From assembly GCA_000431275.1 (NCBI GenBank), contig HF989187.1:1-11839 (forward strand): a DNA stretch of 11,839 bases, written 5' to 3'. Below, one piece after another: positions 1-6,815 of this stretch; the first letter of the stretch is position 1, and every line of letters starts with the position of its first letter. A program made the position numbers and the translations under genes. The notes beneath the pieces were generated by a model. The model had not been told where the DNA came from and did not search any database. It saw only the letters and a list, made by a program, of their open reading frames with translations. The DNA is from Prevotella sp. CAG:755 (lineage in GTDB: Bacteria > Bacteroidota > Bacteroidia > Bacteroidales > Bacteroidaceae).

Positions 1-144
1 CTGCCGATACCAGAGGACGTCCGTGCCGTGCAGGTTGTCATGACGGTCGCCGGACAGGCTGCCGGCCGGAAGTGGACAGGCCGAGGCGGAAACCGTGCCC
101 AGCAAGAGGGCTGCCGCCCAAAACATTTTCGACAGTGTTTTCAT
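1..144 (-). CDS. Exported protein, N-terminal part only (runs off the left edge)
   Basis: Reading leftward from an ATG at 144, 48 codons are open to base 1. The protein begins MKTLSKMFWAAALLLGTVSASAC, with a basic n-region, a hydrophobic stretch at about residues 7-18 and an Ala-X-Ala site (ASA before Cys23). This is a Sec signal peptide. Cys23 does not sit in a canonical lipobox (the -3 residue is Ala), so signal peptidase I cleavage is at least as likely as lipidation. The visible mature part (PLPAGSLSGDRHD and on to VLWYRQ) is too short to assign a family. It lies 42 bp downstream of the transporter gene on the same strand, in an AT-rich gap without a terminator, so the two may be co-transcribed. 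The ATG is preferred because no other start leaves a full signal peptide. Confidence 0.7.
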   Translation of the reverse strand, partial: MKTLSKMFWAAALLLGTVSASACPLPAGSLSGDRHDNLHGTDVLWYRQ

Positions 145-186
145 TATATATTATATTAAATGTGTATCTGCACGCGCGGATCCCGT

Positions 187-1095
187 TCATCCGGCCTTCG
201 CCTGCCGTCCGCGCGTCAGGATGATGATGACGATGGCCGGTATGATGAGGGCCAAGCCTCCGGCTACCGAGAGGGTGAACGGCTCACCCAGCAGGAGGCA
301 ACCGACAACGACGGCCGTCAACGGTTCGAGGGCGCCGAGAATTGAAGTGATGGTCGACCCGATACGCTTGACCGAGGCCACAACCATCAAGTTCGTCACC
401 ACGGTGCAGACGACTGCCAGCGCCAGGACATAACCCGCGGCCCGCAGGTCGGGGATAGGTTGCAGGGCGTCCTGCCGGAGCGCATCGGCCAGGAAGATCA
501 TCGAACCGGCCGCCATGACATAGAACACCACTTTGAGCCCCTCCATTTTCTGCGCCCGCGAACGGTTGACACGGATGAGGTAGAGGGCGTAGCAGACGGC
601 CGAGATGACGGCGATGACCACCCCTTTCACGCTGAGCATCGCCCCGTCCTGCCACGAGAGCACGGCGACACCACCCACGGCCATGGCGACAGCCAGAAAG
701 GTCGTAGCACGGCGCGCCTCGTGATAGAAGACTATCATGATGAGCGTTGTGATGACCGGATAGAGGAAATGGAGCGTCGTGGCCACACCCGTGGGCATGT
801 AAGTGTAACTGTCGAGCAGGAAAAGCGCCGAACCGTCCGAAATGAAGGCCAGATAGAGGAGAGTGACCATCTCGCCACGTGTCACGCGGAAACTGACGCC
901 ACGCACCTTCATCACGCAGGCCAGCACGACAGCAGCAGTAAAGAAACGGTAGAACAGGATGCTCGGATTGCCCACTCCGGCTGCCTTCAAAGGCAGGGTA
1001 AAGAAGGGGATGAAACCATAGAAGAGGGCGGCGCCAAGCCCGCAGAGCCAGCCTTTCGCCCCAGCCAGTCCTGTCATTTTAGGTAGTGATGCCAT
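187..1095 (-). CDS. EamA-family (DMT superfamily) membrane transporter
   Basis: This is an inner-membrane permease of about 302 residues with roughly ten hydrophobic segments, the usual size and shape of the drug/metabolite transporter superfamily with two EamA repeats. The first repeat begins near GWLCGLGAALFYGFIPFF and includes the segment LHFLYPVITTLIMIVFYHEARR. The second contains the typical C-terminal stretch with LGALEPLTAVVVG and LLLGEPF. EamA proteins export amino acids, metabolites or drugs, and the substrate cannot be read from sequence. The frame stays open to 1149, but a -7 promoter element lies at 1116-1123, inside that extension. The start was therefore put at the ATG at 1095; the ATG at 1077 (MTGLAGAKGW) is a reasonable alternative. 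The gene is divergent from ahpC, with a repeat-bearing gap between them. Confidence 0.85.
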   Translation of the reverse strand: MASLPKMTGLAGAKGWLCGLGAALFYGFIPFFTLPLKAAGVGNPSILFYRFFTAAVVLACVMKVRGVSFRVTRGEMVTLLYLAFISDGSALFLLDSYTYMPTGVATTLHFLYPVITTLIMIVFYHEARRATTFLAVAMAVGGVAVLSWQDGAMLSVKGVVIAVISAVCYALYLIRVNRSRAQKMEGLKVVFYVMAAGSMIFLADALRQDALQPIPDLRAAGYVLALAVVCTVVTNLMVVASVKRIGSTITSILGALEPLTAVVVGCLLLGEPFTLSVAGGLALIIPAIVIIILTRGRQAKAG

Positions 1096-1115
1096 AGCTC
1101 TTTTGTTATTGGCGG

Positions 1116-1123
1116 CAAAAGTA
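1116..1123 (-). promoter_or_regulatory. Probable -7 promoter element for the EamA transporter
   Basis: Read on the minus strand the sequence is TACTTTTG, a match to the Bacteroidetes -7 consensus TAnnTTTG, in an AT-rich patch about 20 bp before the chosen start codon. No good TTTG element is found at the expected upstream spacing. The call rests on the -7 box and its position. Confidence 0.5.
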
Positions 1124-1521
1124 AGCAAAAATTCCCGAACGTGCTCCACGCAACCTCGTCATACCCACAGACCGCGACACAGGACCAATGCGGGTGAGGC
1201 CCGCTGACGGAACGGCGAAACGGACACCGCCGCACCGGGGCGATGGCTGCACTGCCCTGCCCTCCGGCCCACAGCATCCTCCCCACGACGCGGCAGACCT
1301 CGCACACATCGGCCCCCAAGACGTAGGCTTTCCTATCGCAGCGACAGAAAATCTTGTCAGTGCGGCAGGATTTTCTGTCGCTGCAACCGTGTTTCACCTC
1401 ACGCCACAACATGTTCCTCGCACTCCACACACATTATATAACATAAGACACAAAAGAACACCTCGCTGTGACCGTCATTTCCTTAATAAAGCTAAACTCG
1501 ACAAAATTAGTGACTGGAAGA
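1124..1521. other. Intergenic region between divergent transporter and ahpC; no gene seen
   Basis: About 400 bp without a convincing gene. The short frames here have no family resemblance and overlap on both strands. It contains one copy of the dispersed hairpin repeat (1338-1401). From about 1430 it becomes AT-rich towards the ahpC promoter. No OxyR-type operator could be identified by eye, although ahpC is commonly under OxyR control in Bacteroides. Confidence 0.6.
1338..1401 (+). repeat. Dispersed intergenic repeat, copy A, with perfect 16-bp hairpin
   Basis: GCAGCGACAGAAAATC (1338-1353) and GATTTTCTGTCGCTGC (1369-1384) form a perfect 16-bp inverted repeat around a 15-nt loop. The segment 1365-1401 aligns with copies at 8791-8828 and 11373-11410 (shared core CAGGATTTTCTGTCG, then CCGT and TTTCAC). 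There is no T tract after the hairpin, and it lies between divergent genes. A simple terminator role is therefore unlikely. Confidence 0.7.
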
Positions 1522-1553
1522 TTTGACAGTGATTTAGTTTAATCTTATATTTG
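1522..1553 (+). promoter_or_regulatory. Promoter of ahpCF
   Basis: TTTG at 1522-1525 and TATATTTG at 1546-1553 match the Bacteroidetes -33 and -7 elements with a 20-bp spacer. The ahpC start is about 50 bp downstream, giving a leader of roughly 40 nt. Confidence 0.75.
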
Positions 1554-1602
1554 CATCAGAATTACAATCAATACAATTATTAATCCTAACACACTCTCTG
1601 AC

Positions 1603-2169
1603 ATGCAGACCATCATCAACAGCCAACTCCCCGAGTTCAACCTGCCCGCCTTCGTCGACGGCGAGTTCAAGAATTTCAGCAACGCCGACATCCAAGGCAA
1701 ATGGGCCATCTTCGTGTTCTACCCTGCGGACTTCACGTTCGTATGCCCGACAGAACTGGAAGACGTGGCCGAAAAATACGGACAATTCCAGAAAATGGGC
1801 GTGGAGGTCTTCTCCGTCAGCACGGACACCCACTTCACGCACAAGGCCTGGCACGATGCCTCGGACACCATCAAGAAAATCAAGTATCCCATGCTGGCTG
1901 ACCACACCGGCGCCTTTGCCCGCGCACTCGGTGTGCTCAACGAAGAGGAATGGCAGGCCTATCGCGGCACCTTCGTCGTCAATCCCGAGGGCCAGATAAA
2001 GCTGGCCGAAATTCAGGACAACGCCATCGGCCGCAACGCCGACGAACTGCTGCGCAAGGTCGAGGCGGCCCAATTCGTCGCCACGCACGACGGCGAGGTC
2101 TGCCCTGCGAAATGGAAACAAGGCGCGGCCACACTGAAACCCAGCATCGACCTCGTCGGAAAGATTTAA
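1603..2169 (+). CDS. ahpC: Alkyl hydroperoxide reductase subunit C (typical 2-Cys peroxiredoxin)
   Basis: This cytoplasmic peroxidase reduces H2O2, organic hydroperoxides and peroxynitrite, and AhpF re-reduces it. The protein has 188 residues, the normal AhpC length. The peroxidatic cysteine is Cys48 in DFTFVCPTELED. The resolving cysteine is Cys167 in GEVCPAKW near the C-terminus. The body carries FSVSTDTHFTHKAWH and the YRGTFVVNPEG segment typical of AhpC. The ATG at 1603 gives the standard AhpC N-terminus (MQTIINSQLPEFNLPAF). No strong Shine-Dalgarno is seen, which is usual in this phylum. The gene has a good promoter about 50 bp upstream, and ahpF follows 133 bp downstream with a hairpin between, so the pair probably forms an operon with more ahpC than ahpF transcript. 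Confidence 0.97.
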   Translation: MQTIINSQLPEFNLPAFVDGEFKNFSNADIQGKWAIFVFYPADFTFVCPTELEDVAEKYGQFQKMGVEVFSVSTDTHFTHKAWHDASDTIKKIKYPMLADHTGAFARALGVLNEEEWQAYRGTFVVNPEGQIKLAEIQDNAIGRNADELLRKVEAAQFVATHDGEVCPAKWKQGAATLKPSIDLVGKI

Positions 2170-2250
2170 GCGAACGCGACAGACGGCGGCACGCCTCACG
2201 CGCACCGCTATGGCATCCCGCCACAGCCCCACACCTCCATGTCACACCCT

Positions 2251-2287
2251 CCGGCCCTCCCCTGAGCCAGCCTCGCGGGAGGGCCGG
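2251..2287 (+). other. Intercistronic hairpin between ahpC and ahpF
   Basis: CCGGCCCTCCC (2251-2261) and GGGAGGGCCGG (2277-2287) form a perfect 11-bp stem with a 15-nt loop and no T tract. It ends 15 bp before the ahpF ATG. It could protect the 3' end of ahpC mRNA or limit read-through. Function is inference; the inverted repeat is directly visible. Confidence 0.6.
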
Positions 2288-2302
2288 GCAATCTCAAACC
2301 CC

Positions 2303-3850
2303 ATGCTCATAGACACTGCACTCTCCGAACAACTCCGTGGCATCCTCGCCCCGCTCGAACGGCACCACACCCTGCGCGCCTCGGCGGCGCCCGGCCACCC
2401 CCTACGCGACGAGCTCTTCGACCTGGTGCGTGCCGTGGCTGCCACGTCGGACCACATCGACGCCGAAACGCTCGACGGCGACGGCCTGACACTCGACCTG
2501 CTCTGCGACGGCCACCCGACAGGCATCCGCTTCCGCGCCGTGCCGGGCGGCCACGAATTCAGTTCGCTGCTGCTGGCCCTGCTCAATGCCGACGGGAAAG
2601 GGAAGAACCTGCCCGACGCCGCCACAGCCGCCCGCATCCGCGCCCTCCACGGCCCCATCCATCTGGTCACCTACGTCTCGCTCTCCTGCACGAACTGCCC
2701 TGACGTGGTGCAGGCGCTCAACCTCATCGCCCTCTACCATCCCGGCGTCACGCACGACATAGCCGACGGCGCCCTCTGGCCCGAAGAGACAGAGCATCTC
2801 GGCATACAGGCCGTACCGACCGTCACGACAGACGGACAGGCGCTCCACATCGGGCGGGGAGCGCTGGGCGACCTGCTCGGAAAGCTCGAAAGCGCTTTCG
2901 GAGCCGAGACCGTGACAACAGCCGGGCCGAGGCACTTCGACCTCATCGTGGCCGGAGGCGGGCCCGCCGCTGCCGCAGCCGCCATCTATACGGCGCGCAA
3001 GGGGCTCGACGTGGCACTCGTGACAAACCGGGTGGGCGGACAGGTGAACGAAACGACGGGCATCGAAAACCTCGTCAGCGTGGCGCGGACCACCGGACCA
3101 CAACTGGCGGCCGACCTGCGGAAACACGTGGAAGACTACGGTGTGCACGTTTACGACAACCGGACGATCGACCGTCTCGACGACAGCGGCGAGACGAAGG
3201 CCTTCGTGACCACATCGGGCGAGCGTTTCGAGGCTCCGCAGGCCGTGATTGCCACGGGCGCAGCATGGCGCAGGCTCGGTGTGCCGGGCGAGACGGAATA
3301 CACGGGCCGTGGCGTGGCTTTCTGCCCGCACTGCGACGGCCCGTTCTACCGCGGCAGGGACGTGGCCGTCGTCGGGGGCGGGAACTCGGGTGTCGAGGCC
3401 GCCATCGACCTGGCCGGCATCTGCCGCACAGTGACGCTCATCGAATTCATGGACAGCCTGAAAGCCGACGCCGTACTGCGCGAGAAACTGGCCGCGCTGC
3501 CCAACACGTCGGTCCGCCTGCACACCGAAACGCTCGAAGCCCTCGGCGACGGAAAACGCCTGACCGGCCTACGGCTACGCGACCGGCTCTCAGGCGACGA
3601 GTCGACGCTGGCGGTGGACGGGGTGTTCGTCCAGATAGGCCTGACGCCGAACAGCGCCCCCTTTGCCGGCACGGTCGAGACGAACCGCGCCCGCGAAATC
3701 GTGACGGACAGGAACGGACGCACCTCGCGACCGGGCATCTACGCCGCAGGCGACGTGACCGACGTGACATACAAGCAAATCGTCATTGCCATGGGCGAAG
3801 GGGCGAAAGCCGCCCTCGCCGCTTTCGACGACAGGATGAAGGGCCGCTGA
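2303..3850 (+). CDS. ahpF: Alkyl hydroperoxide reductase subunit F (FAD-dependent NAD(P)H disulfide reductase)
   Basis: AhpF passes electrons from NAD(P)H through FAD and two disulfides to oxidised AhpC. With the ATG at 2303 the protein has 515 residues, close to E. coli AhpF (521). The N-terminal domain with tandem thioredoxin folds carries Cys129-X-X-Cys132 (SLSCTNCPDVVQALN). The FAD-binding motif is FDLIVAGGGPAAAAAA. The redox-active pair is Cys341/Cys344 in FCPHCDGPFYRGRD, followed by the nucleotide-binding VAVVGGGNSGVEAAIDLA. The C-terminal FAD motif is GIYAAGDVTDV. The frame stays open upstream to 2210, but the extra residues are a Pro/Arg-rich translation of the intercistronic hairpin, so the start at 2303, which fits the known N-terminus, was chosen. 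Downstream lies a hairpin-rich repeat that probably ends the transcript. Confidence 0.96.
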   Translation: MLIDTALSEQLRGILAPLERHHTLRASAAPGHPLRDELFDLVRAVAATSDHIDAETLDGDGLTLDLLCDGHPTGIRFRAVPGGHEFSSLLLALLNADGKGKNLPDAATAARIRALHGPIHLVTYVSLSCTNCPDVVQALNLIALYHPGVTHDIADGALWPEETEHLGIQAVPTVTTDGQALHIGRGALGDLLGKLESAFGAETVTTAGPRHFDLIVAGGGPAAAAAAIYTARKGLDVALVTNRVGGQVNETTGIENLVSVARTTGPQLAADLRKHVEDYGVHVYDNRTIDRLDDSGETKAFVTTSGERFEAPQAVIATGAAWRRLGVPGETEYTGRGVAFCPHCDGPFYRGRDVAVVGGGNSGVEAAIDLAGICRTVTLIEFMDSLKADAVLREKLAALPNTSVRLHTETLEALGDGKRLTGLRLRDRLSGDESTLAVDGVFVQIGLTPNSAPFAGTVETNRAREIVTDRNGRTSRPGIYAAGDVTDVTYKQIVIAMGEGAKAALAAFDDRMKGR

Positions 3851-3874
3851 CCCGCACGCCCGGCCTTGCAGAAT

Positions 3875-3962
3875 AGTCGCCCTGACAGTTTTTTCCGTCG
3901 CCCTGACCGGAAATCCTGCCGGGGCGACTGTTTTTCCGGTCGGTACTGACCGTTTTCAGACC
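3875..3962 (+). repeat. Hairpin-rich intergenic repeat (copy B, two tandem units); possible ahpCF terminator
   Basis: Two related units are visible: 3884-3910 (GACAGTTTTTTCCGTCG...) and 3926-3962 (GACTGTTTTTCCGGTCGG...). The second is a diverged relative of the repeat at 8791-8828. Nested inverted repeats occur: AGTCGCCC (3875-3882) with GGGCGACT (3922-3929), GACCGGAAA (3905-3913) with TTTCCGGTC (3933-3941), and CGGTC (3937-3941) with GACCG (3948-3952) followed by TTTT. The last could act as a weak terminator for ahpCF. Confidence 0.5.
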
Positions 3963-4013
3963 CGGGCGGTCGCTTTTCCGTTTGCCCGCTCCCGGCATCC
4001 CACTCGGAAATGC

Positions 4014-4021
4014 TAACTTTG
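4014..4021 (+). promoter_or_regulatory. Probable -7 promoter element for the TPR gene
   Basis: TAACTTTG matches TAnnTTTG and lies 30 bp before the ATG at 4052. No -33 element is seen at the usual distance; the nearest TTTG, at 3981, is too far. The element overlaps the alternative ATG at 4010, which argues against using that start. Confidence 0.45.
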
Positions 4022-4051
4022 CAGGCAGACATACATATAGCATATACACCT

Positions 4052-4522
4052 ATGAACGAAAGCACACTCCATACGCCGGGCGACAGCACCACGCCCGCAG
4101 ATGACAGCATCAACGCCCTGCTTGCCCAGCTGACCGACCCGACGGCCCTCGTGGCCTGCGCCCGCGCACGGGGAGCGGCGGGCGACGCGGCGGGAGCCGT
4201 AGCCCTCTGCCGCAAGGCACTCACCCTGAGCCCCGGCGACGCCGGCGCCCTTGTCACTCTCGGCGAAGCCTGCGAAGCCGGGCACCGATGGGCCGAGGCC
4301 CTGGCGGCCTACGACGAGGCCATCGCCGCCCACCCCGACTGCGCGGAGGCCTACAAACGGCGGGGCGGCGTCAAGTTCCGCCTGAACGACCGGCTCGGCG
4401 CCTTCGACGACCTGAAACACGCACTCACACTGCGCCCCGACTGGGCCGACGCCCTGAGCGGCGAGCTTTCGAACCGGAACAGACAGGCGGCAGCAAGGCC
4501 GGAAGATGTGACAGGGCAATGA
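4052..4522 (+). CDS. Small TPR-repeat protein of unknown function
   Basis: The protein has 156 residues and no signal peptide or membrane segment, so it is probably cytoplasmic. After a low-complexity Ser/Thr/Asp/Pro N-terminus (about 1-25) come three tetratricopeptide repeats. They are recognisable from AAGDAAGAVALCRKALTLSP, EAGHRWAEALAAYDEAIAAHP and RLNDRLGAFDDLKHALTLRP, each with the helix-turn-helix pattern ending in a Pro. The tail after the third repeat is short and polar. TPRs are protein-binding scaffolds and do not reveal a reaction. The ATG at 4052 is preferred to the one at 4010 because a -7 element covers the upstream one. The gene stands alone between the ahpCF terminator region and the aromatic operon promoter, so context gives no clear job. 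Confidence 0.8.
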   Translation: MNESTLHTPGDSTTPADDSINALLAQLTDPTALVACARARGAAGDAAGAVALCRKALTLSPGDAGALVTLGEACEAGHRWAEALAAYDEAIAAHPDCAEAYKRRGGVKFRLNDRLGAFDDLKHALTLRPDWADALSGELSNRNRQAAARPEDVTGQ

Positions 4523-4561
4523 CTTTTTTCAAAAATCTGTCAAAAAAACAACGCCCTGCGC

Positions 4562-4591
4562 TTGTTTTATTAAAATATAGTCGTACATTTG
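4562..4591 (+). promoter_or_regulatory. Promoter of the Phe/Tyr biosynthesis operon
   Basis: TACATTTG at 4584-4591 is a full match to the -7 consensus TAnnTTTG. TTG at 4562-4564 lies 19 bp upstream, the standard -33 spacing (CTTG instead of TTTG). Transcription would start near 4597, about 20 nt before the leader peptide ATG. That leaves an untranslated leader of about 180 nt before pheA. Confidence 0.75.
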
Positions 4592-4619
4592 CCGCGTGTA
4601 ACGATAAAGAAATCGAAAA

Positions 4620-4673
4620 ATGAACCCGTTTGCAGCGTTTTACTTCTACTTTTATTACTTTGCTGGAAAGTGA
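4620..4673 (+). CDS. Phe/Tyr leader peptide of the aromatic operon
   Basis: The 17-codon frame from ATG 4620 to TGA 4671-4673 reads MNPFAAFYFYFYYFAGK. Nine of its codons are aromatic: Phe at 4, 7, 9, 11 and 14, and Tyr at 8, 10, 12 and 13. Seven of them form the uninterrupted run FYFYFYY (7-13). This is the mark of a regulatory leader peptide whose translation senses charged tRNA-Phe and tRNA-Tyr, as in classical pheA and trp attenuators. It sits between a good promoter and an intrinsic terminator directly upstream of prephenate dehydratase. Its stop codon overlaps the antiterminator segment at 4672-4680. The upstream region (AAAGAAATCGAAAA) is A-rich with no strong Shine-Dalgarno, normal for this phylum. 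The peptide itself probably has no function after translation. Confidence 0.85.
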   Translation: MNPFAAFYFYFYYFAGK

Positions 4674-4758
4674 AGCGGGACGCTGCGTGTGAAAATCAGG
4701 ACAAAGAACAAGAAAATCCAATCCGCATAATCCCGCTTCCCACCGAAGCGGGATTTTT
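4672..4758 (+). terminator. Transcription attenuator of the aromatic operon (terminator/antiterminator)
   Basis: The terminator stem is AATCCCGCTTC (4729-4739) with GAAGCGGGATT (4745-4755), 11 perfect base pairs around loop CCACC, followed by a run of T to 4758. GAAGCGGGA occurs a second time at 4672-4680, over the leader peptide stop codon. It can pair with TCCCGCTTC (4731-4739), giving a mutually exclusive 9-bp antiterminator. A third possible stem pairs GCAGCGT (4632-4638, inside the leader peptide) with ACGCTGC (4680-4686). Predicted logic: a ribosome that reaches the stop codon masks 4672-4680 and the terminator forms. A ribosome stalled on Phe/Tyr codons leaves it free and transcription continues into pheA. 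Confidence 0.85.
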
Positions 4759-4775
4759 CGTTGACACAGACACAC

Positions 4776-5609
4776 ATGAAACGAATAGCAATACAAGGCA
4801 TCAAGGGGTCGTTCCACGACATTGCGGCTCACCAATACTTCGACGGCGAGGAGCTCGAACTCATCTGCTGCGACACGTTCGAGCAGGTGTTCGGCGCCAT
4901 GCGCCGCGACAGCGCCGTGCTGGGCCTGATGGCCATTGAGAACACCATCGCGGGCAGCCTGCTGCACAACTACGAACTGCTGCGCGCCAGCGGCGTCACG
5001 GTCGTGGGCGAACACAAACTGCACATCGAACACAGCGTCATGTGCCTGCCCGACGACGACTGGGACACCCTGACGGAAGTGAACTCACATCCCGTGGCGC
5101 TGGCGCAGTGCCGCATGTTCCTGGCCGCCCATCCCCACCTGCGCGCCGTCGAGTCCGACGACACGGCCGGCGCCGCCGAAACCATCAGCCGCCTCGGCCT
5201 AAAAGGGCACGCCGCCATCTGCCACAAGGACGCCGCCCCGCTCTACGGCATGAAAGTGCTCGAAACCTCAATCGAGGACAACAAGCACAACTTCACCCGC
5301 TTCCTCGTGCTCAGCGACCCTTGGACGGCCGACAACCTGCGCGACGTGCACCTCACGAACAAGGCCTCGCTCGTCTTCGCCGTGGCGCACACCGAGGGCT
5401 GCCTCTCGCAGGTGCTCTCGATCTTCTCTTTCTACCGCATCAACCTGACCAAGATCCAGTCGCTGCCCATCATCGGACGCGAGTGGGAATACTTGTTCTA
5501 CGTGGACGTCACCTACGACGACTACATCCGTTACAGGCAAAGCATCGACGCCGTGCGGCCACTGACCAGACAACTGCAAATACTTGGAGAATATGACGCC
5601 AGAGACTAA
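4776..5609 (+). CDS. pheA: Prephenate dehydratase with C-terminal ACT domain
   Basis: The enzyme converts prephenate to phenylpyruvate, the committed step to phenylalanine, in the cytoplasm. The protein has 277 residues and is monofunctional; there is no chorismate mutase domain here because that activity is fused to the DAHP synthase two genes downstream. The catalytic domain shows AIQGIKGSFHDIAA at the start, AIENTIAGSL, ESDDTAGAA and the hallmark Thr174-Arg175-Phe176 (HNFTRFLVLS). An ACT domain follows from about residue 193. Its two Phe-binding motifs are altered: Gly208-Cys209-Leu210 in place of GAL, and Gln228-Ser-Leu-Pro in place of ESRP. Feedback by Phe may therefore differ from the E. 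coli pattern. The ATG at 4776 was chosen over TTG 4761, which lies two bases after the terminator T run. The 3' end overlaps the aminotransferase start by 17 nt. Confidence 0.95.
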   Translation: MKRIAIQGIKGSFHDIAAHQYFDGEELELICCDTFEQVFGAMRRDSAVLGLMAIENTIAGSLLHNYELLRASGVTVVGEHKLHIEHSVMCLPDDDWDTLTEVNSHPVALAQCRMFLAAHPHLRAVESDDTAGAAETISRLGLKGHAAICHKDAAPLYGMKVLETSIEDNKHNFTRFLVLSDPWTADNLRDVHLTNKASLVFAVAHTEGCLSQVLSIFSFYRINLTKIQSLPIIGREWEYLFYVDVTYDDYIRYRQSIDAVRPLTRQLQILGEYDARD

Positions 5610-6804
5610 GACCATACAGCCCGCTGAGCGGCTCAGCCACGTCAGCGAATACTATTTCAGCCGCAAAGGCAAGGAGGTGGCCCGCATGAACGCCGAGGGC
5701 CGCGACATCATCAGCCTGGCCATCGGCAGCCCCGACATGCCGCCCTCGGAGGCCACCATCGAGGCCCTCTGCCGCGAGGCACGCCGCCCCGACGCCCACG
5801 GATACCAGCCCACAACGGGCATCCCGCAGCTGCGCGAGGCCATGGCCGGCTTCTACCACCGCCGCTACGGCGTCGAACTCGACCCGAAGACGGAGATCCA
5901 ACCCCTCATCGGTTCGAAAGAAGGCATCCTACACGTGACGCTGGCTTTCGTCAACCCGGGCGACAAAGTGCTCGTGCCCGACCCGGGCTACCCGACCTAC
6001 ACCTCGCTCTCGCGGCTGCTCGGCGCCGACGTGGTACACTACGACCTGCGCCCCGAAAACGGCTGGCAGCCCGACTTCGACGCCCTCGAAAGCATGGACC
6101 TCAGCGGCGTGAAGCTCATGTGGACCAACTATCCACACATGCCCACCGGCGCAGCCGCCCGGCGCAGCACGTATGAGAAGCTCGTCGCCTTTGCGCGGCG
6201 CCACGGCATCGTCGTCGTCAACGACAACCCTTACAGCCTCATTCTCAACCGCGAACCGATGAGCCTGCTCCAAGTCGAAGGCGCCAAGGAGTGCTGCATC
6301 GAGTTCAACTCAATGAGCAAGAGCCACAACATGCCAGGATGGCGCGTCGGGCTGATTGCCACGAATGCCGAGTTCATCAGCTGGATTCTCAAAGTGAAGA
6401 GCAACATCGACTCTGGCACCTTCCGCCCCCTCCAGCTGGCGGCCGCCGAGGCCTACCGCAACGACGACGCCTGGCACGAGGAGGCCAACATCAACGTCTA
6501 TGCCCGCCGGCGCGCCCTGGCCGGCGAGGTGATGGACGCCTTGGGCTGCACCTACGACCCCGGGCAGGTCGGCATGTTCCTCTGGGGCCGGATCCCCGAC
6601 AGCTACGCCGACGTCGAGGAACTGACGGAGCGCGTGCTCCACGAGGCGCGCGTGTTCATCACGCCGGGCTTCATCTTCGGCGAAAACGGGCGCCGCTACG
6701 TGCGCCTCTCGCTCTGCGCCAAAGAAGACCGCATCGCCGAGGCACTGCGCCGCATCCGCGCCGCCTTCGGCAAGGAAACCGATAAGAAGAACGTTAACCC
6801 CTAA
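5593..6804 (+). CDS. PLP-dependent class I/II aminotransferase, probable aromatic aminotransferase
   Basis: This is a 403-residue fold-type I aminotransferase. Visible features are the Gly-rich SLAIGSPDMPPS start, GYQPTTGIPQLREA, the cofactor-binding IGSKEGILH segment, VPDPGYPTY, and a NYPHMPTGA version of the usual NYPNNPTGA. The Schiff-base lysine is Lys243 in FNSMSKSHNMPGWRVG, and the C-terminal YVRLSL carries the substrate-carboxylate arginine. The sequence resembles the LL-diaminopimelate aminotransferase/aspartate aminotransferase-like group, so substrate is not proven by sequence. Its place between prephenate dehydratase and DAHP synthase points to transamination of phenylpyruvate and 4-hydroxyphenylpyruvate to Phe and Tyr (inference). 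The ATG at 5593 follows a GGAG and overlaps the pheA end, suggesting translational coupling. An upstream TTG at 5584 is less likely. Confidence 0.92.
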   Translation: MTPETKTIQPAERLSHVSEYYFSRKGKEVARMNAEGRDIISLAIGSPDMPPSEATIEALCREARRPDAHGYQPTTGIPQLREAMAGFYHRRYGVELDPKTEIQPLIGSKEGILHVTLAFVNPGDKVLVPDPGYPTYTSLSRLLGADVVHYDLRPENGWQPDFDALESMDLSGVKLMWTNYPHMPTGAAARRSTYEKLVAFARRHGIVVVNDNPYSLILNREPMSLLQVEGAKECCIEFNSMSKSHNMPGWRVGLIATNAEFISWILKVKSNIDSGTFRPLQLAAAEAYRNDDAWHEEANINVYARRRALAGEVMDALGCTYDPGQVGMFLWGRIPDSYADVEELTERVLHEARVFITPGFIFGENGRRYVRLSLCAKEDRIAEALRRIRAAFGKETDKKNVNP

Positions 6805-6815
6805 AAACAAAGCAC

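Noticed and set aside
460..1086. A 208-codon plus-strand frame antisense to the EamA transporter
   Set aside because: The product is a His/Arg/Glu-rich mirror of membrane-segment codons, while the minus-strand frame encodes a clear ten-segment transporter.
2402..3523. A 373-codon open frame antisense to ahpF
   Set aside because: ahpF is unmistakable with all its motifs; the antisense product has no recognisable domain and mirrors ahpF codon bias.
4507..4557. TGACAG/CTGTCA and CAGGGC/GCCCTG inverted repeats after the TPR gene as a terminator
   Set aside because: The arms are short, the loops are long and A/T-rich, and no T run follows directly, so I did not call it a terminator.
4761..4775. 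TTG start extending PheA by five residues
   Set aside because: It lies two bases after the terminator T run, and ATG at 4776 gives the normal N-terminus of the family.
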